Source: Paraburkholderia sp. LEh10 (lineage in GTDB: Bacteria; Pseudomonadota; Gammaproteobacteria; Burkholderiales; Burkholderiaceae). Taken from it: 64,000 nt of DNA. How positions within the stretch are numbered: position 1 is the first letter of the stretch; each line of letters opens with the position of its first letter. The notes beneath the pieces were generated by a model. It was not told where the DNA came from. It searched no databases and saw nothing but the letters and a program-made list of their open reading frames with translations. A program made the position numbers and the translations under genes. Where the stretch lies: assembly GCF_017814945.1 (NCBI RefSeq), contig NZ_JAGIPX010000024.1, positions 61,494 through 125,493 of the forward strand, given 5' to 3'. Below, piece by piece: positions 45,437 through 54,196 of the stretch.

Positions 45437-46281
45437 GCTTTGTTCTCGCCGAGATCGCGGGATCGCGCGCGCTCCACTTCGTCGCGCAGTTGGCCCCAGA
45501 TGGAATAAACGAATTCGCCGTACTCGGGACGCGCGCGCAGTTCGAGCACCGAGCGCGGCCGCGCGAACGGCACATCGACAATCTGCTTGGCACAACCGGG
45601 CTGCGCCGTCATGATCATGATGCGGTCGCCGAGCGTCGCGGCTTCATCGACGCTGTGCGTGATGAACAGCACCGTCTTGCGCGTTTCGTCCCAGATGCGC
45701 AGCAATTCTTCCTGCAGCAGCAGCTTGTTCTGTTCGTCGAGCGCGGAGAACGGTTCGTCCATCAGCAGGATATCGGGGTCGTTCGCGAACGCGCGCACGA
45801 TCGATACGCGCTGCCGCATGCCGCCCGACAGCTGATGAGGATACGCATTCGCGAAGCGCGTCAGACCCGTGCGGTTCAGGTAATAGCCGACCGTCTCGCG
45901 AATCTCCGCTTTGGGCACGTGGCGCAGCGCGAGGCCGTAGGCCGCGTTGTCGAACACCGTCATCCACGGGAACAGCGAATCGCCCTGGAAGACCATCGAA
46001 TTGCCCGGCCGGAATTCCGCGGGTGAGGCGATGTCCACGCTGCCGCTCGTCGGCGATTCGAGGTTGGCGAGAATGCGCAGCAGCGTGGTCTTGCCGCAGC
46101 CGCTCGGGCCGACGATCATGAAGAAGCAGCCAGTCGGAATATCGAGCGAAACGTTGTCGAGCGCGGTGACGGTGCCGCCCGGCGTTTCAAACGATTTGGT
46201 CAGCTGGTGCAGGCGGATCTTGACAGGTAAGTCTTCTATCGCGGCTGGCGGCGATGCGGGTTCGATCAGGGGTGTTGCCAT
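45433..46281 (-). CDS. ABC transporter ATP-binding protein, SsuB/TauB type
   Basis: 282 residues from ATG 46281 (a TTG three bases earlier is less likely); GGAG upstream. Walker A GPSGCGKTTLL, Q-loop FQGDSLFPWMTV, signature LSGGMRQRVSIVRAF, Walker B ILLMDEPFSALD, H-loop THSVDEA. N-terminal 25 residues are variable. Partner of the permease at 44606 and binding protein at 46310. Confidence 0.9.
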   Translation of the reverse strand: MATPLIEPASPPAAIEDLPVKIRLHQLTKSFETPGGTVTALDNVSLDIPTGCFFMIVGPSGCGKTTLLRILANLESPTSGSVDIASPAEFRPGNSMVFQGDSLFPWMTVFDNAAYGLALRHVPKAEIRETVGYYLNRTGLTRFANAYPHQLSGGMRQRVSIVRAFANDPDILLMDEPFSALDEQNKLLLQEELLRIWDETRKTVLFITHSVDEAATLGDRIMIMTAQPGCAKQIVDVPFARPRSVLELRARPEYGEFVYSIWGQLRDEVERARSRDLGENKA

Positions 46282-46309
46282 CAAACGTCTCCGTGCGGGA
46301 TGGTTGCTG

Positions 46310-47356
46310 CTATTTCATGCGGGGCTTATAGGGGCCGAGCGCCGCGTCCGCCTGATCGACGAACGTCGTATCGACCACTTGCGCGACGCTCACGTTGCCT
46401 TTCACAACACCCTGGCTCTTGAAGTACGCGAGATCGTTTTCGAGGCTCGCGATGTTGAGCTTGCCGTCGGGGTTCGTCCCTTGCGGCACGATCGTCCGGT
46501 AGACATTGACGTCCTTGATCGGCGTGTATTGCGTGAGGACGGCGATCACTTCGTTTGCATTGGGGCCGGCGAGCTTGCCGTCCTTCAGTGCGTCGTTGTA
46601 GTCGCGCACCGCGCGCAGATACGCGCGCATGAAGGCCTTTGCAGTGTCAGGATGGTCGTGGATGAACGCGGTCGAATAGAGCACGACGGCAAGCTGATGA
46701 TTCGGGTAGATCTCGTCGTCGCCCATCACGCGTACGGCCGCGCCGCTCCGCACGGCTTCCGTCGCGGACGGCTCCGTTGTCAGCGACGCGTCGACAGCCT
46801 TGTTTTCGAGGGCCATTACATGCTGCGGAAAGCCGAGATAGACGCGTTCGACGTCGGCAGGCTTGAGCCCCCCTTTCTTCAACGCTTCGTTCATCGTCGA
46901 GGTCGAGGCGCTGCCCGTCGCGCTGCCCGCGACTTTCATCCCTTTCAGATCGGCAAGTGTCTTGTAGCGGCCGCTCGCGACGAGATCCTTGCGCACCAGC
47001 AGCGGCTGATAGCCATAGCCGGGCGGCGTCGATCCCTTGTCGGCGACGATCTTGATGCCGATGCCGCGCACGACCGCGTTATAGAGTCCCGCTGACGGCG
47101 AGCCGCCCGCGACGTCGAGCTGGCCCGCGCCGAGCGGCGCAACCATCTTCGCGCCGGAATCGAACGGGATAAAGCGCGCGTCGATGCCTTCGGCGCGGAA
47201 ATACCCCTTCTTGTCGGCGATGAAAAACGCGACATCACTGCTCGCGTTCGCAATGCCGACGTGCACGACAACCGGCGTGGCCGCATGACTTGCGCACGCG
47301 CCGCATAGTGCGGCGGCGGCGACGGCGGTCCTGTACAACGTTACGATCCTCTTCAC
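46310..47356 (-). CDS. ABC transporter substrate-binding protein, SsuA/NMT1 type
   Basis: 348 residues from a GTG with AGGAG seven bases upstream. Signal peptide MKRIVTLYRTAVAAAALCGACASHAA. Mature domain opens VVVHVGIANASSDVAFFIADKKGYFRAEGIDARFIPFDSG, then LGAGQLDVAGGSPSAGLYNAV and LKGMKVAGSATGSASTSTMNEAL, typical of aliphatic sulfonate/aromatic acid binding proteins. It is encoded directly after the porin and before its ATPase, so porin plus ABC system form an outer-to-inner membrane uptake route for the module B substrate. Confidence 0.88.
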   Translation of the reverse strand: MKRIVTLYRTAVAAAALCGACASHAATPVVVHVGIANASSDVAFFIADKKGYFRAEGIDARFIPFDSGAKMVAPLGAGQLDVAGGSPSAGLYNAVVRGIGIKIVADKGSTPPGYGYQPLLVRKDLVASGRYKTLADLKGMKVAGSATGSASTSTMNEALKKGGLKPADVERVYLGFPQHVMALENKAVDASLTTEPSATEAVRSGAAVRVMGDDEIYPNHQLAVVLYSTAFIHDHPDTAKAFMRAYLRAVRDYNDALKDGKLAGPNANEVIAVLTQYTPIKDVNVYRTIVPQGTNPDGKLNIASLENDLAYFKSQGVVKGNVSVAQVVDTTFVDQADAALGPYKPRMK

Positions 47357-47384
47357 CCGATGCTCCTGTTGAGTGGGCGTGGCA

Positions 47385-48515
47385 TCAGAAACGATGCTTC
47401 AGCGAAAACTTGACAGCGACCTGATTCGGCGTGGTCGACTGGCCGAGCGAGCCGATCGCGGCCACGGCGGGATGACCGGTGGAGTCGATGCCCGACGCGT
47501 GCTGCCATATGCCGACGACGAGGACATCGGTGCGCTTGGACAGGAAGTAGTCGGGGCCGAAATCGACCTGCTCGTACTTGGCGGTTTCGGCGTTCGTGTA
47601 GTTGAACGACGCGCCGACGAGGAAAGCGGGCGTGAACCAGTAGCGCGCATTCACTTCATAGCTGTTGAAGATTGCGGAGCCCGTGTTCGGTGTGGTCGGC
47701 GTGCGCAGAATGTCGTTGAAGCTCGTATGCGTATAGACGAAGCCGAATTTGGCTGAGCCGAGTGTGTACGCGATGCCCGCGCCGAAGATGTCCATCGAGT
47801 TCGCCGACAGGTAGCCGCTGAACACGGGGCTCTTGCCGGGCGACGTGAAGCCGGGCTGCCCCGGTGCGGCGGTGCCGTCAAAGGCCGAAGTCGCGGGCGT
47901 GTTCACATGGTCGTAGGCGAGCGCGATGGTGACGGGGCCGTTCTGGTAATTTGCGCCGAGCGTGTAAATCCGGTTGGTCGCGAAGTTTCCGGGCGTGCCG
48001 CCAGGCGCGAAGATGCCGTCGATGGTGAGGCCATACATTGTCGGCGACCGATACTCGATCGAGTTGTTGACGCGAAAGTTCGAGTTCAGATTGTCGAAGT
48101 CGCCTGGGTGGGTTCCGACCCACGCCCATATCGAAGTCGCTGCGATCTCGCCGATATAGCGGGTCATCGGATCGTACTGCCGGCCCATCGTCAGCGAACC
48201 GTAGGGCGTCTGCAGGCCCACCCAGGCCTGGCGTCCGAACAGGCGGCTGCCTTGCAGCAGCTTGCCGTTCGACATGTCAAATCCGTTTTCCAGCGTGAAG
48301 ATGGCCTTCATCCCCGAGCCGAGATCCTCGGCGCCGCGCAAGCCGAAGCGGCTGCCGTTCGTCTGTCCCGTCACCGTCTCGACGTTCGAGTGCCCCGATT
48401 GATTGTTGATATACACGATGCCCGTATCGGCGATGCCGTACAACGTGACCGAACTCTGGGCGTGCGCGGTCCCCGCGAGAACAGGCAACGCGAGTAGCGC
48501 GACAGTCTTCTTCAT
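47385..48515 (-). CDS. Gram-negative porin (Omp32/OpcP type)
   Basis: 376 residues. Signal peptide MKKTVALLALPVLAGTAHAQ, then SSVTLYGIADTGIVYINNQSG, the hallmark start of 16-stranded betaproteobacterial porins, GSRFGLRGAEDLGSGMKAIFTLENGF, and the terminal strand VAVKFSLKHRF ending in Phe for outer-membrane assembly. Forms trimeric channels. First gene of the minus-strand porin-ABC-aldolase-CobW unit. Its long leader contains a 23-base palindrome (48742-48764). Confidence 0.93.
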   Translation of the reverse strand: MKKTVALLALPVLAGTAHAQSSVTLYGIADTGIVYINNQSGHSNVETVTGQTNGSRFGLRGAEDLGSGMKAIFTLENGFDMSNGKLLQGSRLFGRQAWVGLQTPYGSLTMGRQYDPMTRYIGEIAATSIWAWVGTHPGDFDNLNSNFRVNNSIEYRSPTMYGLTIDGIFAPGGTPGNFATNRIYTLGANYQNGPVTIALAYDHVNTPATSAFDGTAAPGQPGFTSPGKSPVFSGYLSANSMDIFGAGIAYTLGSAKFGFVYTHTSFNDILRTPTTPNTGSAIFNSYEVNARYWFTPAFLVGASFNYTNAETAKYEQVDFGPDYFLSKRTDVLVVGIWQHASGIDSTGHPAVAAIGSLGQSTTPNQVAVKFSLKHRF

Positions 48516-48741
48516 GGCGTCTCCATCCCGATGAAAGATGTGGGTCCCGGTCGGATGCCGGGTTGATTCATTTGTGGGCAGCAACTTCGCACGAACGTTC
48601 TGGATGCCTAAATGCAATACATGCATCGGCTATGCAGGACTGGTCGTGATGCGGCGCTGCTCGTGGTCCGCGGCCTGGCGTCAGATGACGGGCAGACCGT
48701 ATTCGATGAAGCTGAAGCAAATACTGCGGTACACTGTCCGT

Positions 48742-48764
48742 GTCGTTCCTGTATAAGGAACGAC
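48742..48764. promoter_or_regulatory. IclR-type palindrome upstream of the porin
   Basis: GTCGTTCCT (48742-48750), spacer GTATA, AGGAACGAC (48756-48764): perfect 9-base arms. The core GTTCC-N7-GGAAC is shared with 42466-42482 and, with one change, 49063-49079. It lies about 230 bases before the porin start, implying a long leader or a role at a distal promoter. Confidence 0.72.
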
Positions 48765-48800
48765 GGTCCACTTGAAAGGGGTGTGAAGAGTGTGTTTTGT

Positions 48801-48813
48801 TTAGGAACCTAAG
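48801..48813. promoter_or_regulatory. Variant TTAG-N4-CTAA box in the porin/iclR control region
   Basis: TTAGGAACCTAAG has the same TTAG/CTAA arms and spacing as the MarR-linked boxes at 29038, 54026 and 54178 but a different centre (GAAC). It may be a weaker site for the same protein. Confidence 0.45.
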
Positions 48814-49062
48814 TCAAGGACGAAGCGGCCAGGGTATCTACTCATTTTTGCGGTTTTTGTTACGCATGGCGGAACCGCGTCACTGCATATGGAACGCATA
48901 GCCTGAGGAACCGGCAAACGAACACGCGAAGAGAGTGGGCGTGTCGATGGGAATCCCTATCGTCGCGGGTGCTGGGACGCCTGTATCATGGGGCCGGAGA
49001 GGCCGCGCGCTGCACGGATGCGTACAAACGCGCCGGCAGCGAGTCGATTTGAAGATAAGTTT

Positions 49063-49079
49063 GTTCTTATATACGGAAC
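49063..49079. promoter_or_regulatory. IclR-type palindrome before iclR (module B)
   Basis: GTTCTTATATACGGAAC matches the GTTCy-N7-GGAAC pattern, and a second half site GTTCCGAATAACG follows at 49083-49095. It lies 34 bases before the iclR start codon, in a position to autorepress. Confidence 0.68.
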
Positions 49080-49112
49080 GTTGTTCCGAATAACGAGAGG
49101 TGGGGTATATTC

Positions 49113-49925
49113 ATGCAAAGTTCGGATGTGCAGGCAGCGTCTGAAGGAAAGGGCGAAGCGGGAGATGGCCGACTGTCGTCGGTGACGGCGGCGATCCGTT
49201 TGCTGAAGGTGTTTTCGGAGCAGGAGCCCGAAATCGGCATCAGCAATCTCGCGAAGCGGATGGGCCTTGCGAAGAGCACGGTCCATCGTCTCGCGACGAC
49301 GCTCGTCGCTGAAGGGTTGCTCGAACAGAATGAGGAGAACGGCCGCTATCGGCTCGGCATCCAGTTGTTCACGCTGGGTGCGCTGGTGCGCCGCCGTTTC
49401 GATGTGTCGAAGCAGGCTGTGCCGTTCCTGCACGTGTTGCGCGAGCAAACGGGCGAAACGGTGCATCTCGCCGTGCTCGACGATACCAACATCGTCTATC
49501 TGTTCAACCTCGAAAGCGATCAGGCGATCCGCATGCGCTCGTACATCGGCGTGCGCAAGCCTGCTTTCTGCACCGCGGAAGGCCAGGTGCTGCTGGCGTT
49601 CCGCACGCCGGATGTGGTCGCGCGCGTGCTGAAGGCAGGGCTGGTATCGCGCACGCCGAATACGAATACGGATACGCAGGTGTTCCTGAAGGCGCTCGAA
49701 AAGGTGCGTCGCGAGAACTATTCGATCGACGACGAGGAGTCGGAGGTCGGCATGCGCGGCATCGCGGCGCCCGTGCGCGACGTGTCGGGCAGCGTGGTGG
49801 CCGCCGTCGGCATCGGTGGCCCGTCGCAGCGGCTCAGCAAGAAGACGCTGCGCGCATGCGTGCCGCACCTGTTGAATGCGGCGGAAGGCATCTCGTCCAC
49901 TCTGGGATACCGGCCGCCTATGTGA
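49113..49925 (+). CDS. IclR-family transcriptional regulator (module B)
   Basis: 270 residues. Winged helix near residues 22-85 (SSVTAAIRLLKVFSEQEPEIGISNLAKRMGLAKSTVHRLATTLVAEG), effector domain 100-265 with RSYIGVRKPAFCTAEGQVLLAF and GMRGIAAPVRDVSGSVVAAVGIGGP. Divergent from the porin unit and co-transcribed with the reductase. The shared palindromes at its own promoter, the porin and the module B oxygenase/ferredoxin region make it the best candidate regulator of module B. Confidence 0.9.
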   Translation: MQSSDVQAASEGKGEAGDGRLSSVTAAIRLLKVFSEQEPEIGISNLAKRMGLAKSTVHRLATTLVAEGLLEQNEENGRYRLGIQLFTLGALVRRRFDVSKQAVPFLHVLREQTGETVHLAVLDDTNIVYLFNLESDQAIRMRSYIGVRKPAFCTAEGQVLLAFRTPDVVARVLKAGLVSRTPNTNTDTQVFLKALEKVRRENYSIDDEESEVGMRGIAAPVRDVSGSVVAAVGIGGPSQRLSKKTLRACVPHLLNAAEGISSTLGYRPPM

Positions 49926-49949
49926 AGTCCATCTGATAAGGAAAGTCGC

Positions 49950-50978
49950 ATGTCCGACGCTGCTCATCGCATCACGCTCGCCAACTCCGATGTTTCGTTC
50001 GACTGCGATGAGCACGACACCGTGTTGCGCTCGGCACTGCGGGCGGGTATCGCGTTTCCTTATGAATGCAATGTCGGGGCGTGCGGCAACTGCAAGTTCG
50101 AGTTGATCGAAGGCGCGGTGGACATGAAGTGGAGCGATGCGCCCGCGTGGACCGACAAGGACCGCGCGCGCAACCGCTATCTGGGTTGCCAGTGCGCGCC
50201 GCGCGGCGATTGCACGATCAGGCTGAGACCGTCGCCGCAATACGCGCCGCTTCATGCGCCGCGCCGCGTGACGGGCACGCTCGCCGGCCGCCGTAGCATC
50301 ACGCACGACATCGAGGAATTCCGCTTTGCGCTGTCTGCGCAGATGCCGTTCGAGCCTGGCCAGTACGCGCTTCTGAACCTGCCGCGCGTGAGCGGCGTGC
50401 GCGCCTACTCGATGAGCAATATCGCCGATGAGCCGCGCATGCTGCATTTCCAGGTCCGGCGCGTGCCGAACGGGCGGGGCAGCAGCGTGCTGTTCGATGC
50501 GCTCGAAACGGGTGCGCAGGTCGAGATCGACGGGCCGTACGGGATGGCGTATCTGCGCCGCAACGTGACGCGCGATGTGTTGTGCGTCGCGGGCGGCTCG
50601 GGTCTGGCTCCAATGATTTCGATCGCACGGGGAATCGTGGCGGAGCCAGCGCTCGCTGGCGTGCAACTTCACTTCCTGTACGGAGGCCGCACACCCCGCG
50701 ACATCTGCGGCCGCGACATGCTCGCATCGCTGCCGGGGTTCGACGAACGCATCCGTTTCGAGGCCGCCGTTTCCGACGCTGCGCCCGGCGATGCATGCGA
50801 TCCGTGGACGGGGCATGTAGGCTTCGTTCATGAACTTGCCGATGCGATGTTCGGCGAGCGCTTGCGCGACATGGAAATCTATTTCGCCGGGCCGCCCGCA
50901 ATGGGCCAGGCAATCCAGCGCACGCTGCTCGCGCGCAAGGTGCCGTTCGAGCAGGTTCACTTCGACCAGTTCTATTGA
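49950..50978 (+). CDS. NADH:ferredoxin-type oxidoreductase ([2Fe-2S]-FAD-NAD)
   Basis: 342 residues. N-terminal plant-type ferredoxin with Cys40, Cys45, Cys48 (ECNVGACGNC) and the fourth Cys in YLGCQC (about 80), then FAD domain (about 105-205, GQYALLNLPRVSGVRAYSMSN) and NAD domain (VAGGSGLAPMISIARG, IYFAGPPAMGQAIQ). This order is that of BenC/XylZ/TmoF-like reductases and is opposite to the PDR type. It follows iclR by 24 bases and probably feeds the Rieske ferredoxin at 42561. Confidence 0.9.
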   Translation: MSDAAHRITLANSDVSFDCDEHDTVLRSALRAGIAFPYECNVGACGNCKFELIEGAVDMKWSDAPAWTDKDRARNRYLGCQCAPRGDCTIRLRPSPQYAPLHAPRRVTGTLAGRRSITHDIEEFRFALSAQMPFEPGQYALLNLPRVSGVRAYSMSNIADEPRMLHFQVRRVPNGRGSSVLFDALETGAQVEIDGPYGMAYLRRNVTRDVLCVAGGSGLAPMISIARGIVAEPALAGVQLHFLYGGRTPRDICGRDMLASLPGFDERIRFEAAVSDAAPGDACDPWTGHVGFVHELADAMFGERLRDMEIYFAGPPAMGQAIQRTLLARKVPFEQVHFDQFY

Positions 50979-51056
50979 GCGCGCGGCGCACGCGATGCGT
51001 CACGTTCATCCCGCTTCGCGCGGGAGGCGGCGCGCCCGGTTGCGCCGCTGGCCACG

Positions 51057-52100
51057 TCACAGGTCGAGCACGAGCTCGTCCGACTTCGCGCGCGACACGC
51101 AGATCATGATCGCGCTGTCGTACTCGTCTTCGTCGAGCACGAAGTCGCGATGATCGGCTTCGCCTGCAACGAGCCGCGTGCGGCACGAGCCGCAGGTGCC
51201 CGCTTCACACGAACTCGGTGTCTCGACGCCGTGCGCGCGCAGTGCGTCGAGTATCGACTCGCCGGCCTGCACGTTCACGCACTGGCCGCTGCGCGCGAGC
51301 CGCACGACGAACGGCTTGTCGCCGCCCGATTCGCCGCTGCAAGCGTGTGCGCTCGTGCCGAAGTCCTCGAAATGAACGGCCGACGAAGGCCAATGCGAAG
51401 CGGCCTCGCGCACCGCCTGCATCAACGGTCGCGGGCCGCAGCAATACAGGTGCGTATTTCCGTCGCGCGCCGCGAGATACGGTGCGAGCGCGAACGACCT
51501 GTCGCGCTCGCCGAAGTCGTGATGCACGACCACGCGGTCCGACGCGCGCAATTCATCGAGAAAAGCGGTCGACTCGGGCGTGCGCGTGCAATACAGCACG
51601 CGGTAGTCGGCGTTGCGCGCGTCGAGCTCTGCGATCATCGCGCGCAACGGCGTGATGCCGATGCCGCCCGCGATCAGCAGATAGCGCGCAGCGTCGCCCG
51701 TCAGCGCGAAGTAGTTTTCCGGCGGCGCGACCTTCAGGCGCGTGCCGACGCGCACATCGCGTGTCATGCTGGCCGAGCCGCCGCGTCCATCCGCGTCGAA
51801 CTTGACGGCAATCAGATAGCGGTCGCGCTCGACGGGCGAACTGCACAGCGAATAGCGACGCTCGATGCCGGCAGGCGTGCGCACGAGCACATGCGCGCCT
51901 GCCGAGAACGGTGGCAACGGCGCGCCGTCCGACGCGCGCAGTTCGAACAGATGAATGTCTTCAGCGATCTCGCTGCGGGCCGTGACTTCGAGCGACAGAA
52001 AGCCGGCGGCGTCCGCGCGCGCGCGTTGGTCGTCGAGCGTGGCGACGTCGTCAGTGTCTTCTTCGCCTGCGAAGGCGGTTTGCGTCAAGGTAGCGGTCAT
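51057..52100 (-). CDS. PDR/VanB-family oxidoreductase (module C reductase)
   Basis: 347 residues from ATG 52100 (a TTG at 52106 is also in frame). FMN barrel (about 45-135, GAHVLVRTPAGIERRYSLCSSP), NADH domain (IAGGIGITPLRAMIAEL, THLYCCGPRPLMQAV), C-terminal ferredoxin with CEAGTCGSCRTRL and the last Cys in MICVSRAKSDELVLDL. A 40-residue acidic N-terminal extension is present. Third gene of the marR-dehydrogenase-reductase unit; the expected electron donor for the oxygenase at 54315. Confidence 0.9.
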   Translation of the reverse strand: MTATLTQTAFAGEEDTDDVATLDDQRARADAAGFLSLEVTARSEIAEDIHLFELRASDGAPLPPFSAGAHVLVRTPAGIERRYSLCSSPVERDRYLIAVKFDADGRGGSASMTRDVRVGTRLKVAPPENYFALTGDAARYLLIAGGIGITPLRAMIAELDARNADYRVLYCTRTPESTAFLDELRASDRVVVHHDFGERDRSFALAPYLAARDGNTHLYCCGPRPLMQAVREAASHWPSSAVHFEDFGTSAHACSGESGGDKPFVVRLARSGQCVNVQAGESILDALRAHGVETPSSCEAGTCGSCRTRLVAGEADHRDFVLDEDEYDSAIMICVSRAKSDELVLDL

Positions 52101-52178
52101 CGTCAATCGGGCAGCGCAGGCTGCCGCCTCTGGAAAAATCCGGCTGGTTCGCCATCAGGTGCGCCGTCTCCCGCGCAT

Positions 52179-53393
52179 TCATCCACGCGCGCGCAGCGCT
52201 ACCTGATGCTTCAATTCGACATCGCGCCCGCTTGCCGACGAAGCAATCGCCGCCTCGCAGACTTCGAGATTCGCAAGACCCCAGTGCCCGTCGTGCACGG
52301 CAATGCCGCGTGTGCTGATCGCGTCGTGAAACTCGGCCATCACGCGCGCGCGGGGCGACGCGTGCGTCGGCAGCGGCAGCTCCGCGCGGCCCGCGTCGGT
52401 ATAGATGATCAGGCCTTGCGGCGACTGGCGAATCTCGCCGCGCTCGCAACTGACGATCGTCAGCCCGAAGTGCGGCTGATGCGGCGCATCGCCGGGAATC
52501 GCGTGCCTCGCGCGCGCCTGTTTGGCGAGCAATTCTTCTTCAGGCGTGCGCGCGGGCTTGCCGGCGGCTGCCTGCATCGACGCATCGGCTGCGGGGCGTC
52601 CCGGACTCATGAAGCCCCATTCGCCGACGCCCTCGCACAGCTCAGTGCTGAAGAAGCGGCCATAGCCGTTGTAGATCGCGGTGGCGGCGGCGCCGTCCGC
52701 GAACTCGATGAACACGCTATGCGCACCCGTAGCGCGGCGCCGGGGGTCCCAGTCGAACGTTTTTGCGCGCACGCTGCGCGCTTCGCCGCCGCACAGCAGA
52801 CGGATGATGTCGAACTGATGCGAGCCCTGGCGCATCGTCACGCCGCCGCCCTGTTGCGTATCGAGCTCGTCGGCACGGCGCGGGCGGTAGATCCAGTCCG
52901 TGAAGCACCAGGTATTGACCATGCGCACGCGGCCCAGCTCGCCGCCGTCGATCAGTTCGCGCATCGCGTGGATCGGCGCGTCGTAGCTGTGCGAATGACC
53001 GACGAGCAGCACCACGCCCGCAGCGTCGGCGGCATCGACCATCGCGCGCGCATCGTCGAGACATGCGGCCATCGGCTTTTCGACGAGCACATGCTTGCGA
53101 GCGGCGCAGGCGCGCAACACATGCTCGCGATGCAATGCCGTCGGCGACGCGACGTAAATCGCATCGACGCTCGCCTGCGCTTGCGCGAGCAGCGCGTCGA
53201 GACTGTCGTAAGCGACGACGCCGAATTCAGCGATGGCCGCGCGGCGCACGGTTTCAGCGGGATCGACGATCGCCGCCAGTTCGAAACCGCGATGCCCTTG
53301 AATGGCGGGCACGAACGCGCGGCCGGCCGTGCCGAAGCCGACGATGCCCACGCGTACGGGGCGCACGGCGCGATCGTGTGCGGACATGTTCAT
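52179..53393 (-). CDS. Gfo/Idh/MocA-family dehydrogenase, phthalate dihydrodiol dehydrogenase-like
   Basis: 404 residues. Rossmann motif VGIVGFGTAGRAFVPAI near residue 16, the family signature VEKPMAACLDDARAMV (about 105-120) and GHSHSYDAPI. In o-phthalate degradation the cis-4,5-dihydrodiol is oxidised by a Gfo/Idh/MocA enzyme (Pht4/OphB); the gene context (phthalate-type oxygenase, reductase and 4,5-dihydroxyphthalate decarboxylase) supports the same role. The ATG at 53393 overlaps the marR stop (ATGA). The frame continues upstream to 53792 as a marR shadow. Confidence 0.87.
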   Translation of the reverse strand: MNMSAHDRAVRPVRVGIVGFGTAGRAFVPAIQGHRGFELAAIVDPAETVRRAAIAEFGVVAYDSLDALLAQAQASVDAIYVASPTALHREHVLRACAARKHVLVEKPMAACLDDARAMVDAADAAGVVLLVGHSHSYDAPIHAMRELIDGGELGRVRMVNTWCFTDWIYRPRRADELDTQQGGGVTMRQGSHQFDIIRLLCGGEARSVRAKTFDWDPRRRATGAHSVFIEFADGAAATAIYNGYGRFFSTELCEGVGEWGFMSPGRPAADASMQAAAGKPARTPEEELLAKQARARHAIPGDAPHQPHFGLTIVSCERGEIRQSPQGLIIYTDAGRAELPLPTHASPRARVMAEFHDAISTRGIAVHDGHWGLANLEVCEAAIASSASGRDVELKHQVALRARG

Positions 53394-53980
53394 GGTGCGT
53401 CGCCGTTTGCGGCATCGCCCGACCAGTTCGCGCTGCCGTTCGCTGCGCGCGTGTTGGTCGCGTCGCCGTCTTCGCTGCGGCCTGTGGCGACTTCGTCGTT
53501 GGCGAGGTTCTCGATCATCGCGAGAAGCGTGCGGCGCGTCGCGGCGATGTCGTCGGGCGAGATGCCCGCGAGCGCGATGCGGTTCACGTCGATCGCCTTG
53601 GGCACAAGCAGCGCGCGCAGGCTCGCGCCCTTCGGCGTCAGGAAGATGCGGACCTGCTTGCGGTTGTCGGGCAGCTTCTGGCGCGTCACATATCCGAGCG
53701 CTTCCATCGCTTTCAGCGCTGAAAACGTGGTGGGTTCGGCGACGCCCGCCTGTTCGCTCAACTGGCGCTGCGTGAGGCCGTCCGTTTGCCACAGGATGCG
53801 CAGGAACGTCCAGTGCCCGTACTGCACCGCATGCTCGCGCAGTCTCGCTTGCAGCGAACGCGAGAAGCCGCGCGCCGTGTCCTTGACGAGATGGGCCATC
53901 CGTTCTTCGGGCAGCGCCTCGCGCCAGTGGCGCAGCGTGCCGGGCATCGGGTCGCGCGGGTTCTTTTCACTCTTGCTCAT
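53390..53980 (-). CDS. MarR-family transcriptional regulator
   Basis: 196 residues from ATG 53980 (AGGTGA upstream). Winged helix core LQARLREHAVQYGHWTFLRILWQTDGLTQRQLSEQAGVAEPTTFSALKAMEALGYVTRQ, wing NRKQVRIFLTPKGASLRALL. Members bind short palindromes and release DNA on binding aromatic acids or their CoA esters. A TTAG-ATAG-CTAA box lies 45-57 bases upstream, and identical-family boxes lie before the divergent oxygenase and the module A ABC genes, pointing to a shared regulon. The Asn/Gly/Asp-rich tail (about 170-196) is unusual. Confidence 0.9.
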   Translation of the reverse strand: MSKSEKNPRDPMPGTLRHWREALPEERMAHLVKDTARGFSRSLQARLREHAVQYGHWTFLRILWQTDGLTQRQLSEQAGVAEPTTFSALKAMEALGYVTRQKLPDNRKQVRIFLTPKGASLRALLVPKAIDVNRIALAGISPDDIAATRRTLLAMIENLANDEVATGRSEDGDATNTRAANGSANWSGDAANGDAP

Positions 53981-54024
53981 GCAATCACCTGTGTCGGCGC
54001 ATGTCTGCACATGCGTTTTATAAA

Positions 54025-54037
54025 TTAGATAGCTAAG
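54025..54037. promoter_or_regulatory. MarR-type operator before marR
   Basis: TTAGATAGCTAAG (54025-54037, TTAG/CTAA arms) lies 45 bases upstream of the marR start and within the AT-rich promoter stretch TTTTATAAATTAG. It differs by one base from the boxes at 29038 and 54177. Confidence 0.65.
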
Positions 54038-54175
54038 TTTAGCGTGTCAACCGTTGGATGTCAGCAGGTGCTCGCACGCGGCTTTTCCGGTCAGGGCTTC
54101 ATCCTTTACCAATAAGGCTTTGATGCTGATCCGGAAGGGTCCCGGCGAGCGGCATCGGTGTTTTCCATTATTGGA

Positions 54176-54196
54176 ACTTAGATACCTAAGTATAAG
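54176..54196 (+). promoter_or_regulatory. MarR-type operator and -10 box of the module C oxygenase operon
   Basis: ACTTAGATACCTAAG (54176-54190) is directly followed by TATAAG (54191-54196), a plausible -10 hexamer. Binding at the palindrome would cover the promoter. The 15-base box is identical to the one at 29037-29051. Confidence 0.7.

Larger units (their letters stand above)
48516..49112. other. 597-base divergent control region between porin and iclR
   Basis: No coding frame of family quality. It contains three palindromes (48742-48764, 48801-48813, 49063-49079, annotated separately). It separates the module B porin/ABC unit from the iclR-reductase unit and presumably holds both promoters. 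Confidence 0.7.

Noticed and set aside
51001..51056. GC hairpin between convergent reductase genes as a terminator
   Set aside because: TCCCGC/GCGGGA can pair but no T-tract follows on either strand, so the call is too weak.
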